Below, one piece after another: positions 26,052-32,639 of a stretch of DNA of 32,639 nucleotides (its first letter is position 1; each line of letters opens with the position of its first letter). The notes under the pieces were generated by a model, which did no database searches, was not told where the DNA came from, and was given only the letters and a program-made list of their open reading frames with translations. The DNA lies in contig PEAN01000046.1 in NCBI GenBank assembly GCA_002753735.1, forward strand, positions 1 to 32,639, read 5' to 3'. A program made the position numbers and the translations under genes. Source of the DNA: Magnetococcales bacterium DCbin4 (lineage in GTDB: Bacteria; Pseudomonadota; Magnetococcia; Magnetococcales; UBA8363).

Positions 26052-27596
26052 TCAGGGGGGAGGCGAGGATCCCGGGTTGGTTTTCAGGAGCATTTGGTTG
26101 GTTTTGGAGCGGCTTTCGCCGACGGAGGAGACGCGGATGGCGGCATGGCCTGTCACGGGGCATTTGTGTTCACAGATGCCGCAGCCGATGCACAGATCGG
26201 GTTGGACGTAGGGTTGTTTGAGGGTGATGGTGTGGCCATTGCGGTGGGTTTGGGTGACGGTGCGGTACCAGATGGCCTTGGGTGAGGTGGGGCAGACCTC
26301 TTCGCAGACGATGCAGGGGACATCCATGGCCCACGGGAGGCAGCGGCCATGGTCGAAAAAGGCGGTTCCGAGGCGGATGGGGTGGTCGAAGGGTGGACGA
26401 CCGACTTTTTGGTTGACCGAGAGGGGACGGATGGCCCCGGTGGGGCACACCAGGCCGCACAGGACGCAATGGTGTTCGCAATAGCCGATGCGATTGATGA
26501 GGATCGGGGTCCAGATCCCTTCCCATCCCCCTTCCAGCAGGGCGGGTTGCAGGACGTTGGTGGGACAGACGCGCATGCAGGCTGCGCATTTGATGCAGCG
26601 TCGGGCAAAATCATCTTCGGCAAGCGATCCCGGGGGACGGATCAGCGCCGGATGGTCGAGGGTGACCGCCGAGACGGAACTGCGCATGAGCGGAAACACC
26701 GCCATCGAACCGACGGCGGTTTCAAGCAGACGCCGGCGGTTCAGGTCGAGGGGTTGATGGATGCTGCTTGAAGTTTTCGGCAGGCCATAATGCAACGCCC
26801 CGGTGGGGCAGTCTTCGATGCAGTTCATGCACAGGTGACATTCGCTGCGCCGCCATGCGGCGTGGGGATCGCATCCCCCCTGGCAGGATTGCAGGCATCG
26901 GTTGCAGCCGGTGCAGTGTTCGACATGGCGTTGGATGCCGAATATCGACCATCGGGACAGGACTCCCAGCAGTGCGCCCAGGGGGCAAAGGACCCGGCAC
27001 CAGAAGCGGGGCATGAACCGGTTGGCCGCCAGGATGGCGAAAAAGAGCATCGTGATCACCAAGCCGCCATGAAAAATGGGTCCATTGGCATAAATTCCCA
27101 ACCCCCCTGCCTGATCCAACAAGGGGAGTCCCGCAACCGTCATGGAACGGACGACCAGGGCGATGGGATCCAATACCCCCACCTGCAACCCACCCGCGAG
27201 GGCGACGACCAGGAGCAGCGTCAACAGGTAATATTTGATCCGGAACAGTGGTCGATAGGCATTGAGCCGATGGCTTTGGGACGGGCGGGGGCCGGTGGCG
27301 CGCAGACCGAAGAGTTGGTTCAAGATCCCCAGGGGGCAGATCCAGGAGCAAAAGAAACGCCCCAGGAACAGGGTTGGAACCAGGATGACGAGCGCCAGGA
27401 TCAACCCGTCGTACAGGGTTTGGCTGGTCATGAATCCACCGATGGCAACCAGGGGATCCATTTCCAGGAACATGGGGATGTCGTACCCCTGCATGCGCCG
27501 GAAATCGGCGATGATGAGCAGGAAGAAGAAAAGACCGAGAAAAAAAGCGGCGTAAAGACGCCTGATGGCCCGCAGTCCAGGGATGGGAATGTTCAT
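26052..27596 (-). CDS. polytopic membrane Fe-S protein, NapH-like domain fused to NapG-like ferredoxin domain
   Basis: A 514-residue protein in two parts. The N-terminal 220 residues have about five membrane helices with the NapH/RdxA motifs FFCSWICPLG and WCRVLCPLGALL. Ferredoxin motifs follow (CTGCNRCLQSC, CHLCMNCIEDCP). Near the middle, LNRRRLLETAVGS resembles a Tat signal (RRxFL-type), as found at the start of NapG. The last third is a NapG-like domain with CIKCAACMRVCP, CVLCGLVCP, CIVCEEVCP and CIGCGICEHKCP. The fusion suggests a quinol dehydrogenase passing electrons from the membrane pool through a chain of [4Fe-4S] clusters to a periplasmic or cytoplasmic partner. No Nap or Nos reductase is nearby. 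AGGA lies 10 nt before ATG 27596. Downstream on the same strand is htpG, with its own promoter. Confidence 0.85.
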   Translation of the reverse strand: MNIPIPGLRAIRRLYAAFFLGLFFFLLIIADFRRMQGYDIPMFLEMDPLVAIGGFMTSQTLYDGLILALVILVPTLFLGRFFCSWICPLGILNQLFGLRATGPRPSQSHRLNAYRPLFRIKYYLLTLLLVVALAGGLQVGVLDPIALVVRSMTVAGLPLLDQAGGLGIYANGPIFHGGLVITMLFFAILAANRFMPRFWCRVLCPLGALLGVLSRWSIFGIQRHVEHCTGCNRCLQSCQGGCDPHAAWRRSECHLCMNCIEDCPTGALHYGLPKTSSSIHQPLDLNRRRLLETAVGSMAVFPLMRSSVSAVTLDHPALIRPPGSLAEDDFARRCIKCAACMRVCPTNVLQPALLEGGWEGIWTPILINRIGYCEHHCVLCGLVCPTGAIRPLSVNQKVGRPPFDHPIRLGTAFFDHGRCLPWAMDVPCIVCEEVCPTSPKAIWYRTVTQTHRNGHTITLKQPYVQPDLCIGCGICEHKCPVTGHAAIRVSSVGESRSKTNQMLLKTNPGSSPPP

Positions 27597-27681
27597 GATG
27601 TGAGAATCCTATCAAAGGTGACTTTGGAACGGCAACGCTTTTCTGGTATCCTTGGGAACTTCCAAGAAAGGAGATTTTTTA

Positions 27682-27825
27682 ATGATCACCCCTCTGGCCA
27701 CCAAGGCCGATTTGAAATTGGCGATTTCCGAATGCAGGACCGACATCATCAAATGGATGTTTGGCGTGGCTGCCGGTCAAGCGATGTTCATCATCGCAAT
27801 TATAAAATTATTTCCCTCCCATTGA
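27682..27825 (+). CDS. 47-residue membrane miniprotein (DUF1640-tail-like)
   Basis: A short gene starting at ATG 27682, with a strong AAAGGAG site 8 nt upstream, and ending TGA 27823-27825. The protein begins MITPLATKADLKLAISECRT, continues DIIKWMFGVAAGQAMFIIAI and ends IKLFPSH. It has a short amphipathic helix and then one membrane helix (about 24-43). This resembles the C-terminal end of coiled-coil membrane proteins of the DUF1640/CCDC90 kind, in which LATKADL and IIKWMFG are common, but without the long coiled coil. It may be a stand-alone membrane peptide or a shortened relic; the intact start signals favour expression. It lies between the divergent Fe-S gene and the DHS-like gene. Confidence 0.7.
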   Translation: MITPLATKADLKLAISECRTDIIKWMFGVAAGQAMFIIAIIKLFPSH

Positions 27826-27886
27826 GTTGGTTATTAAGGGTACATGATGGGGGGTTGTATGAATGCTTCAACAGGGATGGGATGCA

Positions 27887-28930
27887 ATGAAGGGATCAGA
27901 AAGACATTCGGGACAGATGCCGATTCTTGAATTTTTACTGCGGCATTATAAAAATTTCAACGCCCGGGTCACCCGGGATGCGACCCTGGCGTATTGGCGG
28001 CATATCGAGTCGGGGGGGCGGATGTTTTGGGCGATGGCGGGGGCGATGTCGTCGGCGCAGTTGGGTATTTCGCTGGCGCCGGCCATTCGTGCCGGTCTGG
28101 TGCATGGATTGTCGGTGACGGGGGCCAATTTGGAAGAATCGTTGTTCCGCCTGGTGGCACACGATCATTATCGTGATTTTCCCGACTACCGTTATTTCAC
28201 CAAGGAGGATGACGCCCGCATTCTGGCGGCACAAATGCGGCGGGTCACCGATACCAGCATCCCCGAGGATGAGGCGTTCCGGGCGGTGGAAAAAATTCTC
28301 GTCCCGATGTGGCAGGAGGCGGACCGAACCGGCAAGCGCCGGTTTTGGCATGAATATTTTTTCGAGTTGATTCAGACCATCGGAACGCAACCGTGTTCGG
28401 GGTCGCCTGATGAATGTTGGCTGTTGGCGGCGGCGCGGGCGAATCTGCCGATGGTGGTTCCCGGTTATGAGGATTCGACCTTCGGGAACATTTTTGCTTC
28501 CCATGTCAAAACCGAGGAGTGTTCCGCCCACATCGTCAAATCGGGGATCGAGGCGATGGCGTGGTTTTACGATGAATATGATCGTTTGTCCGCCGATCCG
28601 GGGGTGGGATTTTTTCAGATTGGCGGTGGGATTGCGGGTGATTTTCCCATTTGTGTCGTGCCGTCGATCAAGTATGACTTGCAACAACCGGTCAAGCCCT
28701 GGGCCTATTTTTGTCAGATTTCCGATTCCACCACCTCTTATGGTTCCTATTCGGGGGCCACGCCCAATGAAAAGATCACCTGGGACAAATTGACGCCGCA
28801 GACGCCGATGTTTGTCATCGAGTCGGACGCGACGATTGTGGTGCCGTTGATGTTAAATGCCCTGCTTGAATGTCGGAGCGATCCCGCCACTGCCAATGCC
28901 ATGATTGCCGCCGCGAGCAATGCGTGTTGA
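27887..28930 (+). CDS. deoxyhypusine synthase-like enzyme
   Basis: A 347-residue bacterial member of the deoxyhypusine synthase fold. Family signatures are AGAMSSAQLGISLAP, VTGANLEESLFRLVAHDHY, PMVVPGYEDSTFGN, GGGIAGDFPIC and SGATPNEKITWDKL. K301 in TWDKL aligns with the lysine that carries the butylamine intermediate in human DHS (K329 in SWGKI). The enzyme uses NAD and spermidine. Bacteria lack eIF5A, so the acceptor must differ: a polyamine, giving homospermidine-like products, or an unknown protein. ATG 27887 has GGGATGGG just upstream; ATG 27863 with GGGGGG is an alternative adding eight residues. It lies 61 bp after the membrane miniprotein gene on the same strand and may be co-transcribed. 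Confidence 0.9.
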   Translation: MKGSERHSGQMPILEFLLRHYKNFNARVTRDATLAYWRHIESGGRMFWAMAGAMSSAQLGISLAPAIRAGLVHGLSVTGANLEESLFRLVAHDHYRDFPDYRYFTKEDDARILAAQMRRVTDTSIPEDEAFRAVEKILVPMWQEADRTGKRRFWHEYFFELIQTIGTQPCSGSPDECWLLAAARANLPMVVPGYEDSTFGNIFASHVKTEECSAHIVKSGIEAMAWFYDEYDRLSADPGVGFFQIGGGIAGDFPICVVPSIKYDLQQPVKPWAYFCQISDSTTSYGSYSGATPNEKITWDKLTPQTPMFVIESDATIVVPLMLNALLECRSDPATANAMIAAASNAC

Positions 28931-28948
28931 AATCTATAAAAATTATTA

Positions 28949-29130
28949 AAAGAAAAAAGGGGTCTGGGGGATTGCCCCCAGGGTGTTGATTTTGATGTTG
29001 ACTTTGCTTTTCCATCCCCCACAGGGGGCCAGGTGGACGAAGTCCCCCAAGGTTCTCCATTAAATGATTTTGATCGATCACCAAAATGAAAACCCTGGGG
29101 GCAATCCCTTGAGACCCTTTTTTTTTCTCA
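28949..29130. repeat. composite inverted-arm repeat, second full copy
   Basis: The arms at 28949-28984 and 29092-29130 are near-complementary and enclose about 107 bp. The left arm holds the hairpin CTGGGGG-ATTG-CCCCCAG (28964-28981). The right arm ends in a run of eight T after GAGACCC, so a long stem with a T tract could terminate transcription from the DHS-like gene. The interior includes TTGATTTTGATGTTGAC, as in the copy at 17088-17278. The element fills the 215-bp gap before the prepilin gene. Confidence 0.8.
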
Positions 29131-29145
29131 CGCCCTGAAGTTCAC

Positions 29146-29751
29146 ATGTCCTTCCAAACCGCCCATGACGATCACCACCGAACAGCGGGTTTTTCCCTGC
29201 TGGAATTAAGTTTGGTGTTGATCATCATCACTTTGTTGATGGGGACGGTGTTGCGGGGGGAGAATTTGATGGATGAAGGACGTTTGCACCGCTTGGCGTT
29301 GGATCAGGCGGCGGTGGCGACGGCGGTGCAATCCTATGTGCGGCTGTATCATTTTTTTCCCGGCGACGATCCCAAGGCGCGGGAACGTTGGCCAGGGGCG
29401 ATCAACGGCGATGGTGATGGCCGGATTTTGCTGCTTTCGCCGGAAGAAACGCAGGCGTGGAATCATTTGATCCTGTCGCATTTGTTTGTTCCCAAATCCA
29501 TTTCAAACGGTTATCCCCAACACATCCTGGGTGGGAATTTCCGCCTGATTCACCATGCTGCCCGCCTGCCGGGTGTTACCTTGTGCATGGAAGACCTCCT
29601 TTCCCTTCAGGCCATGGCCTTCGACAATCGCCATGACGACGGCGATGGCCGCGAGGGTCGCATTCGCAATCCCGGTCCCTCCTTGAATACCAACGACACC
29701 GCCCCCTGGCCCATCGAGGGGGAACGTGTGACGATTTGCGTTGCGTTGTGA
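29146..29751 (+). CDS. prepilin-like protein (type IV pilin/T2SS pseudopilin N terminus)
   Basis: A 201-residue protein with a type III signal: a short leader, then TAGFSLLELSLVLIIITLLMG. Cleavage is expected between G14 and F15, with the conserved Glu at position +5 of the mature protein. The hydrophobic helix packs in the pilus core. The remaining 165 residues are soluble and rich in Asp, Gly and Arg (for example GDDPKARERWPG and DNRHDDGDGREGR), with two or three cysteines. No prepilin peptidase, ATPase or other pilin gene lies nearby. It may be a minor pilin or an orphan pseudopilin; which is unclear. No good Shine-Dalgarno precedes ATG 29146. Confidence 0.85.
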   Translation: MSFQTAHDDHHRTAGFSLLELSLVLIIITLLMGTVLRGENLMDEGRLHRLALDQAAVATAVQSYVRLYHFFPGDDPKARERWPGAINGDGDGRILLLSPEETQAWNHLILSHLFVPKSISNGYPQHILGGNFRLIHHAARLPGVTLCMEDLLSLQAMAFDNRHDDGDGREGRIRNPGPSLNTNDTAPWPIEGERVTICVAL

Positions 29752-29816
29752 AACATATTGACGTGATGGTTATGATGATGCTACAGTTTCATAGACCTGT
29801 TGTTTCGCAACGCAAC
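29740..29816. other. 15-bp inverted repeat at left edge of the AT-rich insert
   Basis: GTTGCGTTGTGAAAC (29740-29754) pairs with GTTTCGCAACGCAAC (29802-29816) with one mismatch, across a 47-nt loop. The left arm overlaps the prepilin stop codon. It marks the point where base composition shifts to AT-rich. It could be a terminator stem or the scar of an insertion boundary. Confidence 0.45.
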
Positions 29817-29904
29817 TAATTATTTTCAATGATTATGATCTAAGACATAATATTCAGATCTTTCGACTGTATTCCAATCTGGTTGCGGTTTTGAAAGGTG
29901 ACAC

Positions 29905-31863
29905 ATGGCTGAATCTTCCTGCCAACATGAACTTATACATTGCTGCAACGGTGTCCTTACACCAGACTGTCTCTTCAATTTAGTTGAAGCTGCAAAACTT
30001 GAATCCAATATAAATGGCGCTTTGGCTGGTTTCTCTATGGCAATAGCCATTGTTCTTATTACAAGTTCCGTACAAAATTCATCAGGAAAGGAAAATATTA
30101 ACCCATTAATGGAAGGATCTGTATCTGTTTTTGTTACAGCAACTTTTACAAGCATTTTAGCAGCGTATCTTTTTTCTTCTGTTGGATCTACGTGGGAACA
30201 CAACCAAATCCGAGCTCACTTACTGCTGTTCTCTGCCGGAATTCCATTCATTATTTCTGCAACTCTGTTCATGTTCGGCATCCTTCTAGCATTGGACAAT
30301 TTCAAGTTTGTAAGCGCAAGGAATGTCTCATGGTTCGTTCTATGGTTTCTAATATTTATAATAATGTTCCGTGTTATCGCAAGTTCCGTTGCAGTCGTTG
30401 CGATAATGAATAGTAAAATTGCCTGGGATATTTGGACTGATTATCACAAGCTTTTGTCTATCTCAATAGGTTTGTTGGGTTTCCCGTTGGTGAGTGTAAT
30501 CATTCGCTCTTTAGTAAAGTTTGGAATTTATGAGAATTGCTGGATATGCCGTTTTTCCAAGTGGCCAGATAATGGTGGTAATGTAATATATAATTTCCTT
30601 ATTTATTCTGCATTATTATGCCTTGTTTGTGCGATAGTGCCGCGTTTTTTTATAGACGATATTCCTATAGCTGTTCAGTGGTGGCACCTTCTATTTTATA
30701 TATTTGGCTATTCCCTGAACGTAGGATGGTTAATACTTATCATTCCAAGTTCAAGGAATAATAATCACATTAAGTATCGTCGCTCTAATAAAGAAGATAT
30801 TGAGAATACAGTCAATGAGGAGTCTATTATGTTATCAGATGAAAAAATTTGCTGCACAACAGCAATTAGTAGAGCAAAAGAGAGTTTTTCTGGATTTTAT
30901 TTTACAGCAATAAGCATTATACAGGGGGTGGCTTTAGGAAAGCTCGGGGACCAGTTTTACACGAAAATTAGTTCAGAGCATGGCGAATTTTTTGATGTTA
31001 TTCCTTATTTCTTGGTATCCTTTTTTGTATTATTTATTGTCCAATATGAAATTACTGGGATGGCAACATATTTCAAATGGGTTCCTCAATTTGTTGACAG
31101 TCTAATACCATTAGCATTGGGTTTTCTGGAATTTGGGCAGTGCCTTCTAATCGGGAATTCTGCTTGGTGGCTTGTTTCGACGTTCCTTTTTATTGTTGGT
31201 GCTTTTGGATTTTGGAATAGCTTAAGTCATTGTCGTGATTCTGATTATGCCGATACTGAAATGTGTAAATATGATAGAGACAATTTAATGAAGAGCTCCG
31301 TTATAGCTCTGATTCTTGCTTTGGCTATGTTTTTAGAATGGCTGTATTTTCCAATATTTGAATATCATATATTGTTCATGGTAATTATCTCTCTGATTGG
31401 ATTTGCTGTCTGGCGTATTTATGTCACAGATCTTCTCAGGGTTTGCTTAGAAAATAGTACTTCTATTGCTGATCAATGCCATGATTATTCGAGTAGATAT
31501 TTGTATCTTCCTAGATCCAATCAAAATGTGGCTGGCGGCGATGGACCCGAAGAATGCTCAGTGGCAGCGCGACCTTTCTATAAGTCACAACCAAATCGGC
31601 GAGGTTTTTCAAGAGCAAGGAAATCTGGAGGGTGCTCTGGACGCTTTTCGCTCTGGGATGGAGACCAGAAAGCGTCTGGCGGCGATGGACCCGAAGAACG
31701 CGGATTGGCAGCGCGACTTGGCCATCTCCAACGAACGAATGGGAACCCTCCTCGCAGAACAGGGAAAAAAAGAAGAGGCGGTTCCTTACCTGCGCGCCGC
31801 TGTTGCCATCGTCGAAGCGGCGTTTGCTCGGTTTCCCCCCAACCAAAAGCCGTTTCAGTATAA
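29905..31863 (+). CDS. AT-rich polytopic membrane protein, 3' end replaced by out-of-frame TPR sequence
   Basis: The first 541 residues or so form an integral membrane protein with about ten hydrophobic helices in two halves, separated by a charged loop near 285-320. I recognise no family. The N-terminal helix region INGALAGFSMAIAIVLI resembles the membrane anchors of several accessory-gene proteins, but this is weak. AAAGG 7 nt before ATG 29905 supports the start. Base and codon use are strikingly AT-rich compared with all neighbours, a sign of recent acquisition. From about 31532 the DNA becomes GC-rich and belongs to a TPR gene in another frame, so the last 111 residues (GGDGPEECSVAARPF onward) are not native. 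The protein is therefore truncated and chimeric. It may still insert in the membrane. Confidence 0.7.
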   Translation: MAESSCQHELIHCCNGVLTPDCLFNLVEAAKLESNINGALAGFSMAIAIVLITSSVQNSSGKENINPLMEGSVSVFVTATFTSILAAYLFSSVGSTWEHNQIRAHLLLFSAGIPFIISATLFMFGILLALDNFKFVSARNVSWFVLWFLIFIIMFRVIASSVAVVAIMNSKIAWDIWTDYHKLLSISIGLLGFPLVSVIIRSLVKFGIYENCWICRFSKWPDNGGNVIYNFLIYSALLCLVCAIVPRFFIDDIPIAVQWWHLLFYIFGYSLNVGWLILIIPSSRNNNHIKYRRSNKEDIENTVNEESIMLSDEKICCTTAISRAKESFSGFYFTAISIIQGVALGKLGDQFYTKISSEHGEFFDVIPYFLVSFFVLFIVQYEITGMATYFKWVPQFVDSLIPLALGFLEFGQCLLIGNSAWWLVSTFLFIVGAFGFWNSLSHCRDSDYADTEMCKYDRDNLMKSSVIALILALAMFLEWLYFPIFEYHILFMVIISLIGFAVWRIYVTDLLRVCLENSTSIADQCHDYSSRYLYLPRSNQNVAGGDGPEECSVAARPFYKSQPNRRGFSRARKSGGCSGRFSLWDGDQKASGGDGPEERGLAARLGHLQRTNGNPPRRTGKKRRGGSLPARRCCHRRSGVCSVSPQPKAVSV

Positions 31864-31915
31864 TTTGGAAAGACTCCGGGCAATCCTGGATGCCATCGAA
31901 AAGCCAGAAAAATAG
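31532..31915 (+). pseudogene. 3' remnant of a TPR-repeat protein gene
   Basis: In the frame ending at 31915 the sequence encodes two TPR units with a 48-residue period: LAAMDPKNAQWQRDLSISHN, then IGEVFQEQGNLEGALDAF; and LAAMDPKNADWQRDLAISNE, then MGTLLAEQGKKEEAVPYLRA. A C-terminal cap, NLERLRAILDAIEK, follows. The unit starts at 31532 and 31676 share the words CTGGCGGCGATGGACCCGAA. The 5' part is missing: upstream DNA is the AT-rich membrane gene. An open frame from 31466 exists, but its first residues belong to the foreign DNA. Such TPR tracts are usually parts of long repeat proteins, so this is a fragment. Confidence 0.8.
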
Positions 31916-31947
31916 GATGCCCGTCGGGTCTTAATAACAGGATGCCA

Positions 31948-32356
31948 TCATGGCCATTCCCAAGGGTCGATCACGTCCAGACCAGGAAAAAGGAAATCCT
32001 GCCGGTTGTGCGTCACCAGCCGCAGTTCATGATGCAGGGCCGTGGCAGCAGGCAAACTGTCGATGGCGGGCAGAGAACGTCCAGTTTCTCCCAACAGCCG
32101 TCCCCTGCGGTCGGCCACGGACAGGTCGATGGATAAAACCCTCTGACCGAACCATCCGGGAAGATCGTGTTCCAGCCACAGACGCAACCGCTCCCGTCGG
32201 GATCCGGGGGCGAGACGCTCCACCCCCTTGTGACCCAGGGTCAGTACGCTGACATGGATGTGATGATCAGGAACCTGAGACAACCAACGGAGTACCGTCG
32301 GATTCGGCTCGGTGCGCACCATTTGATAGCCCATGGGTGTCGAGCAGGTAGCTCAC
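31948..32356 (-). pseudogene. frameshifted vapC-type PIN-domain toxin
   Basis: Two frames together encode a VapC toxin (Mg-dependent RNase of toxin-antitoxin pairs). From GTG 32356 the frame reads VSYLLDTHGLS and then shifts. Restoring two bases near 32324 (GA on the minus strand) would continue as EMVRTEPNPTVLRWL, which is in frame to the stop at 31948. The second part has HIHVSVLTLGHKGVERLAP, SIDLSVADRRG, LPAIDSLPAATAL and LVTHNRQDF. The usual GEI before HKG is reduced to G, an apparent 6-nt in-frame deletion that removes a catalytic acidic residue. No antitoxin gene is visible upstream; that space holds hairpins. The toxin is therefore almost certainly dead. Confidence 0.8.
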
Positions 32357-32387
32357 GCCGGTTGTCAAACCTTTCAACCGGCAATGC

Positions 32388-32426
32388 GTTTGCCTTTCTT
32401 CGCAAAAAACGCGAAGAAAGGCAAAC
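32388..32426. terminator. perfect 16-bp hairpin upstream of the vapC remnant
   Basis: The arms GTTTGCCTTTCTTCGC (32388-32403) and its exact complement (32411-32426) surround a 7-nt loop of A and C. It lies where an antitoxin gene or a vapC promoter would be expected. There is no T tract. It is probably an intergenic palindromic repeat of the genome. Confidence 0.65.
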
Positions 32427-32442
32427 CAAGGCGCGCGCCTGC

Positions 32443-32477
32443 GCAAGATCCCCGCAAAAACCACGCGGGAATCTTGC
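32443..32477. repeat. second intergenic hairpin
   Basis: GCAAGATCCCCGC (32443-32455) pairs with GCGGGAATCTTGC (32465-32477) with one mismatch and a 9-nt loop. It follows the previous hairpin directly, so 32388-32477 is a tandem of two palindromes with no coding capacity. Confidence 0.6.
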
Positions 32478-32503
32478 TTCGGGTGAAAGGGCGCGTGAAA
32501 AAT

Positions 32504-32562
32504 AAAATCAAAATCAAAATCAAAATCAAAATCAAAATCAACACCCTGGGGGCAATCCCCCA
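32504..32562. repeat. AAAATC hexamer tract joined to palindromic repeat
   Basis: Six exact copies of AAAATC (32504-32539) run into the family core ACACCCTGGGGGCAATCCCCCA (hairpin arms near 32546-32552 and 32557-32563). The same association of TTTTGA words with this hairpin occurs at 17128-17265 and 28982-29000, so the hexamer is part of the dispersed element. Long open frames across it (Lys-Ile or Phe-Asp alternations) are artefacts of the repeat. After it, 32564-32639 shows nothing recognisable. Confidence 0.8.
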
Positions 32563-32639
32563 TATATGGTCCGCCCCGCGATGCAAGAGGAAATTTCATC
32601 GATAGTGAAGGAAGAGTTGCACCCATATATCCGGCCTTC

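Noticed and set aside
26790-27890. 366-codon plus-strand frame opposite the Fe-S membrane protein
   Set aside because: Gln/Asp-rich low-complexity translation opposite clear cysteine motifs, and it would override the well-supported small gene at 27682.
29826-30203. Minus-strand frame overlapping the start of the AT-rich membrane gene
   Set aside because: No domain and no ribosome site; the plus-strand gene has a good one and clear membrane helices.
32267-32626. Frames with Phe-Asp or Lys-Ile alternation
   Set aside because: Produced by six copies of the AAAATC hexamer; not evidence for protein. Only the short part matching VapC (GTG 32356 onward) is meaningful.

Overview
The window looks like chromosomal DNA of a Gram-negative proteobacterium. 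The mix is a GapR-type (DUF2312) nucleoid protein, large PAS/Cache hybrid kinases, a cytoplasmic MvhADG/HdrA-type hydrogenase module, GC-moderate genes and many short palindromic intergenic repeats. This would suit a deep-branching alphaproteobacterium-like lineage such as the Magnetococcales (magnetotactic cocci). That placement is an inference from gene content only; no rRNA, tRNA or magnetosome gene is present.

Layout. (1) 1-10045 is a signalling block: a 5'-truncated cyclic-nucleotide-binding fragment, a metallo-beta-lactamase/double CNB protein, a sigma54 response regulator, a membrane sensor that stops at its HAMP start, a membrane-anchored NMT1/THI5-like binding protein without a transporter, and a 1249-residue hybrid histidine kinase. 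The block is bracketed by a perfect 75-bp inverted repeat (1-75 and 9939-10013). (2) 10110-14041 (minus) is a tight four-gene operon: KamA-type lysine 2,3-aminomutase, two Ddl-like ATP-grasp ligases and a GNAT acetyltransferase. It looks like an uncharacterised route from beta-lysine to an amide or peptide. (3) 14319-20278 (minus) is a hydrogenase/electron-transfer module: NiFe small and large subunits, maturation protease, then HdrA, MvhD and a TusA-like protein, split by a composite repeat at 17088-17335. No HdrB or HdrC is present. (4) 20408-25925 holds a small unknown protein, GapR, a 579-residue helical protein with a CheZ-like D-x3-Q motif, an Rpn-type nuclease with a 24-bp minisatellite, and htpG behind a heat-shock-type promoter. 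(5) 26052-29751 holds a NapH/NapG-like membrane Fe-S protein, a 47-residue membrane miniprotein, a deoxyhypusine-synthase-like enzyme and a single prepilin-like protein. (6) 29752-32639 is an accessory, degraded region: an AT-rich polytopic membrane protein gene running out of frame into a TPR gene remnant, a frameshifted vapC, and several hairpins and simple repeats.

The strongest candidates for undescribed biology are the KamA/ATP-grasp/ATP-grasp/GNAT operon, the HdrA-MvhD-TusA unit without HdrBC, the bacterial DHS-like enzyme beside a membrane miniprotein, and the dispersed repeat family that abuts genes and supplies the last codons of the hydrogenase protease.
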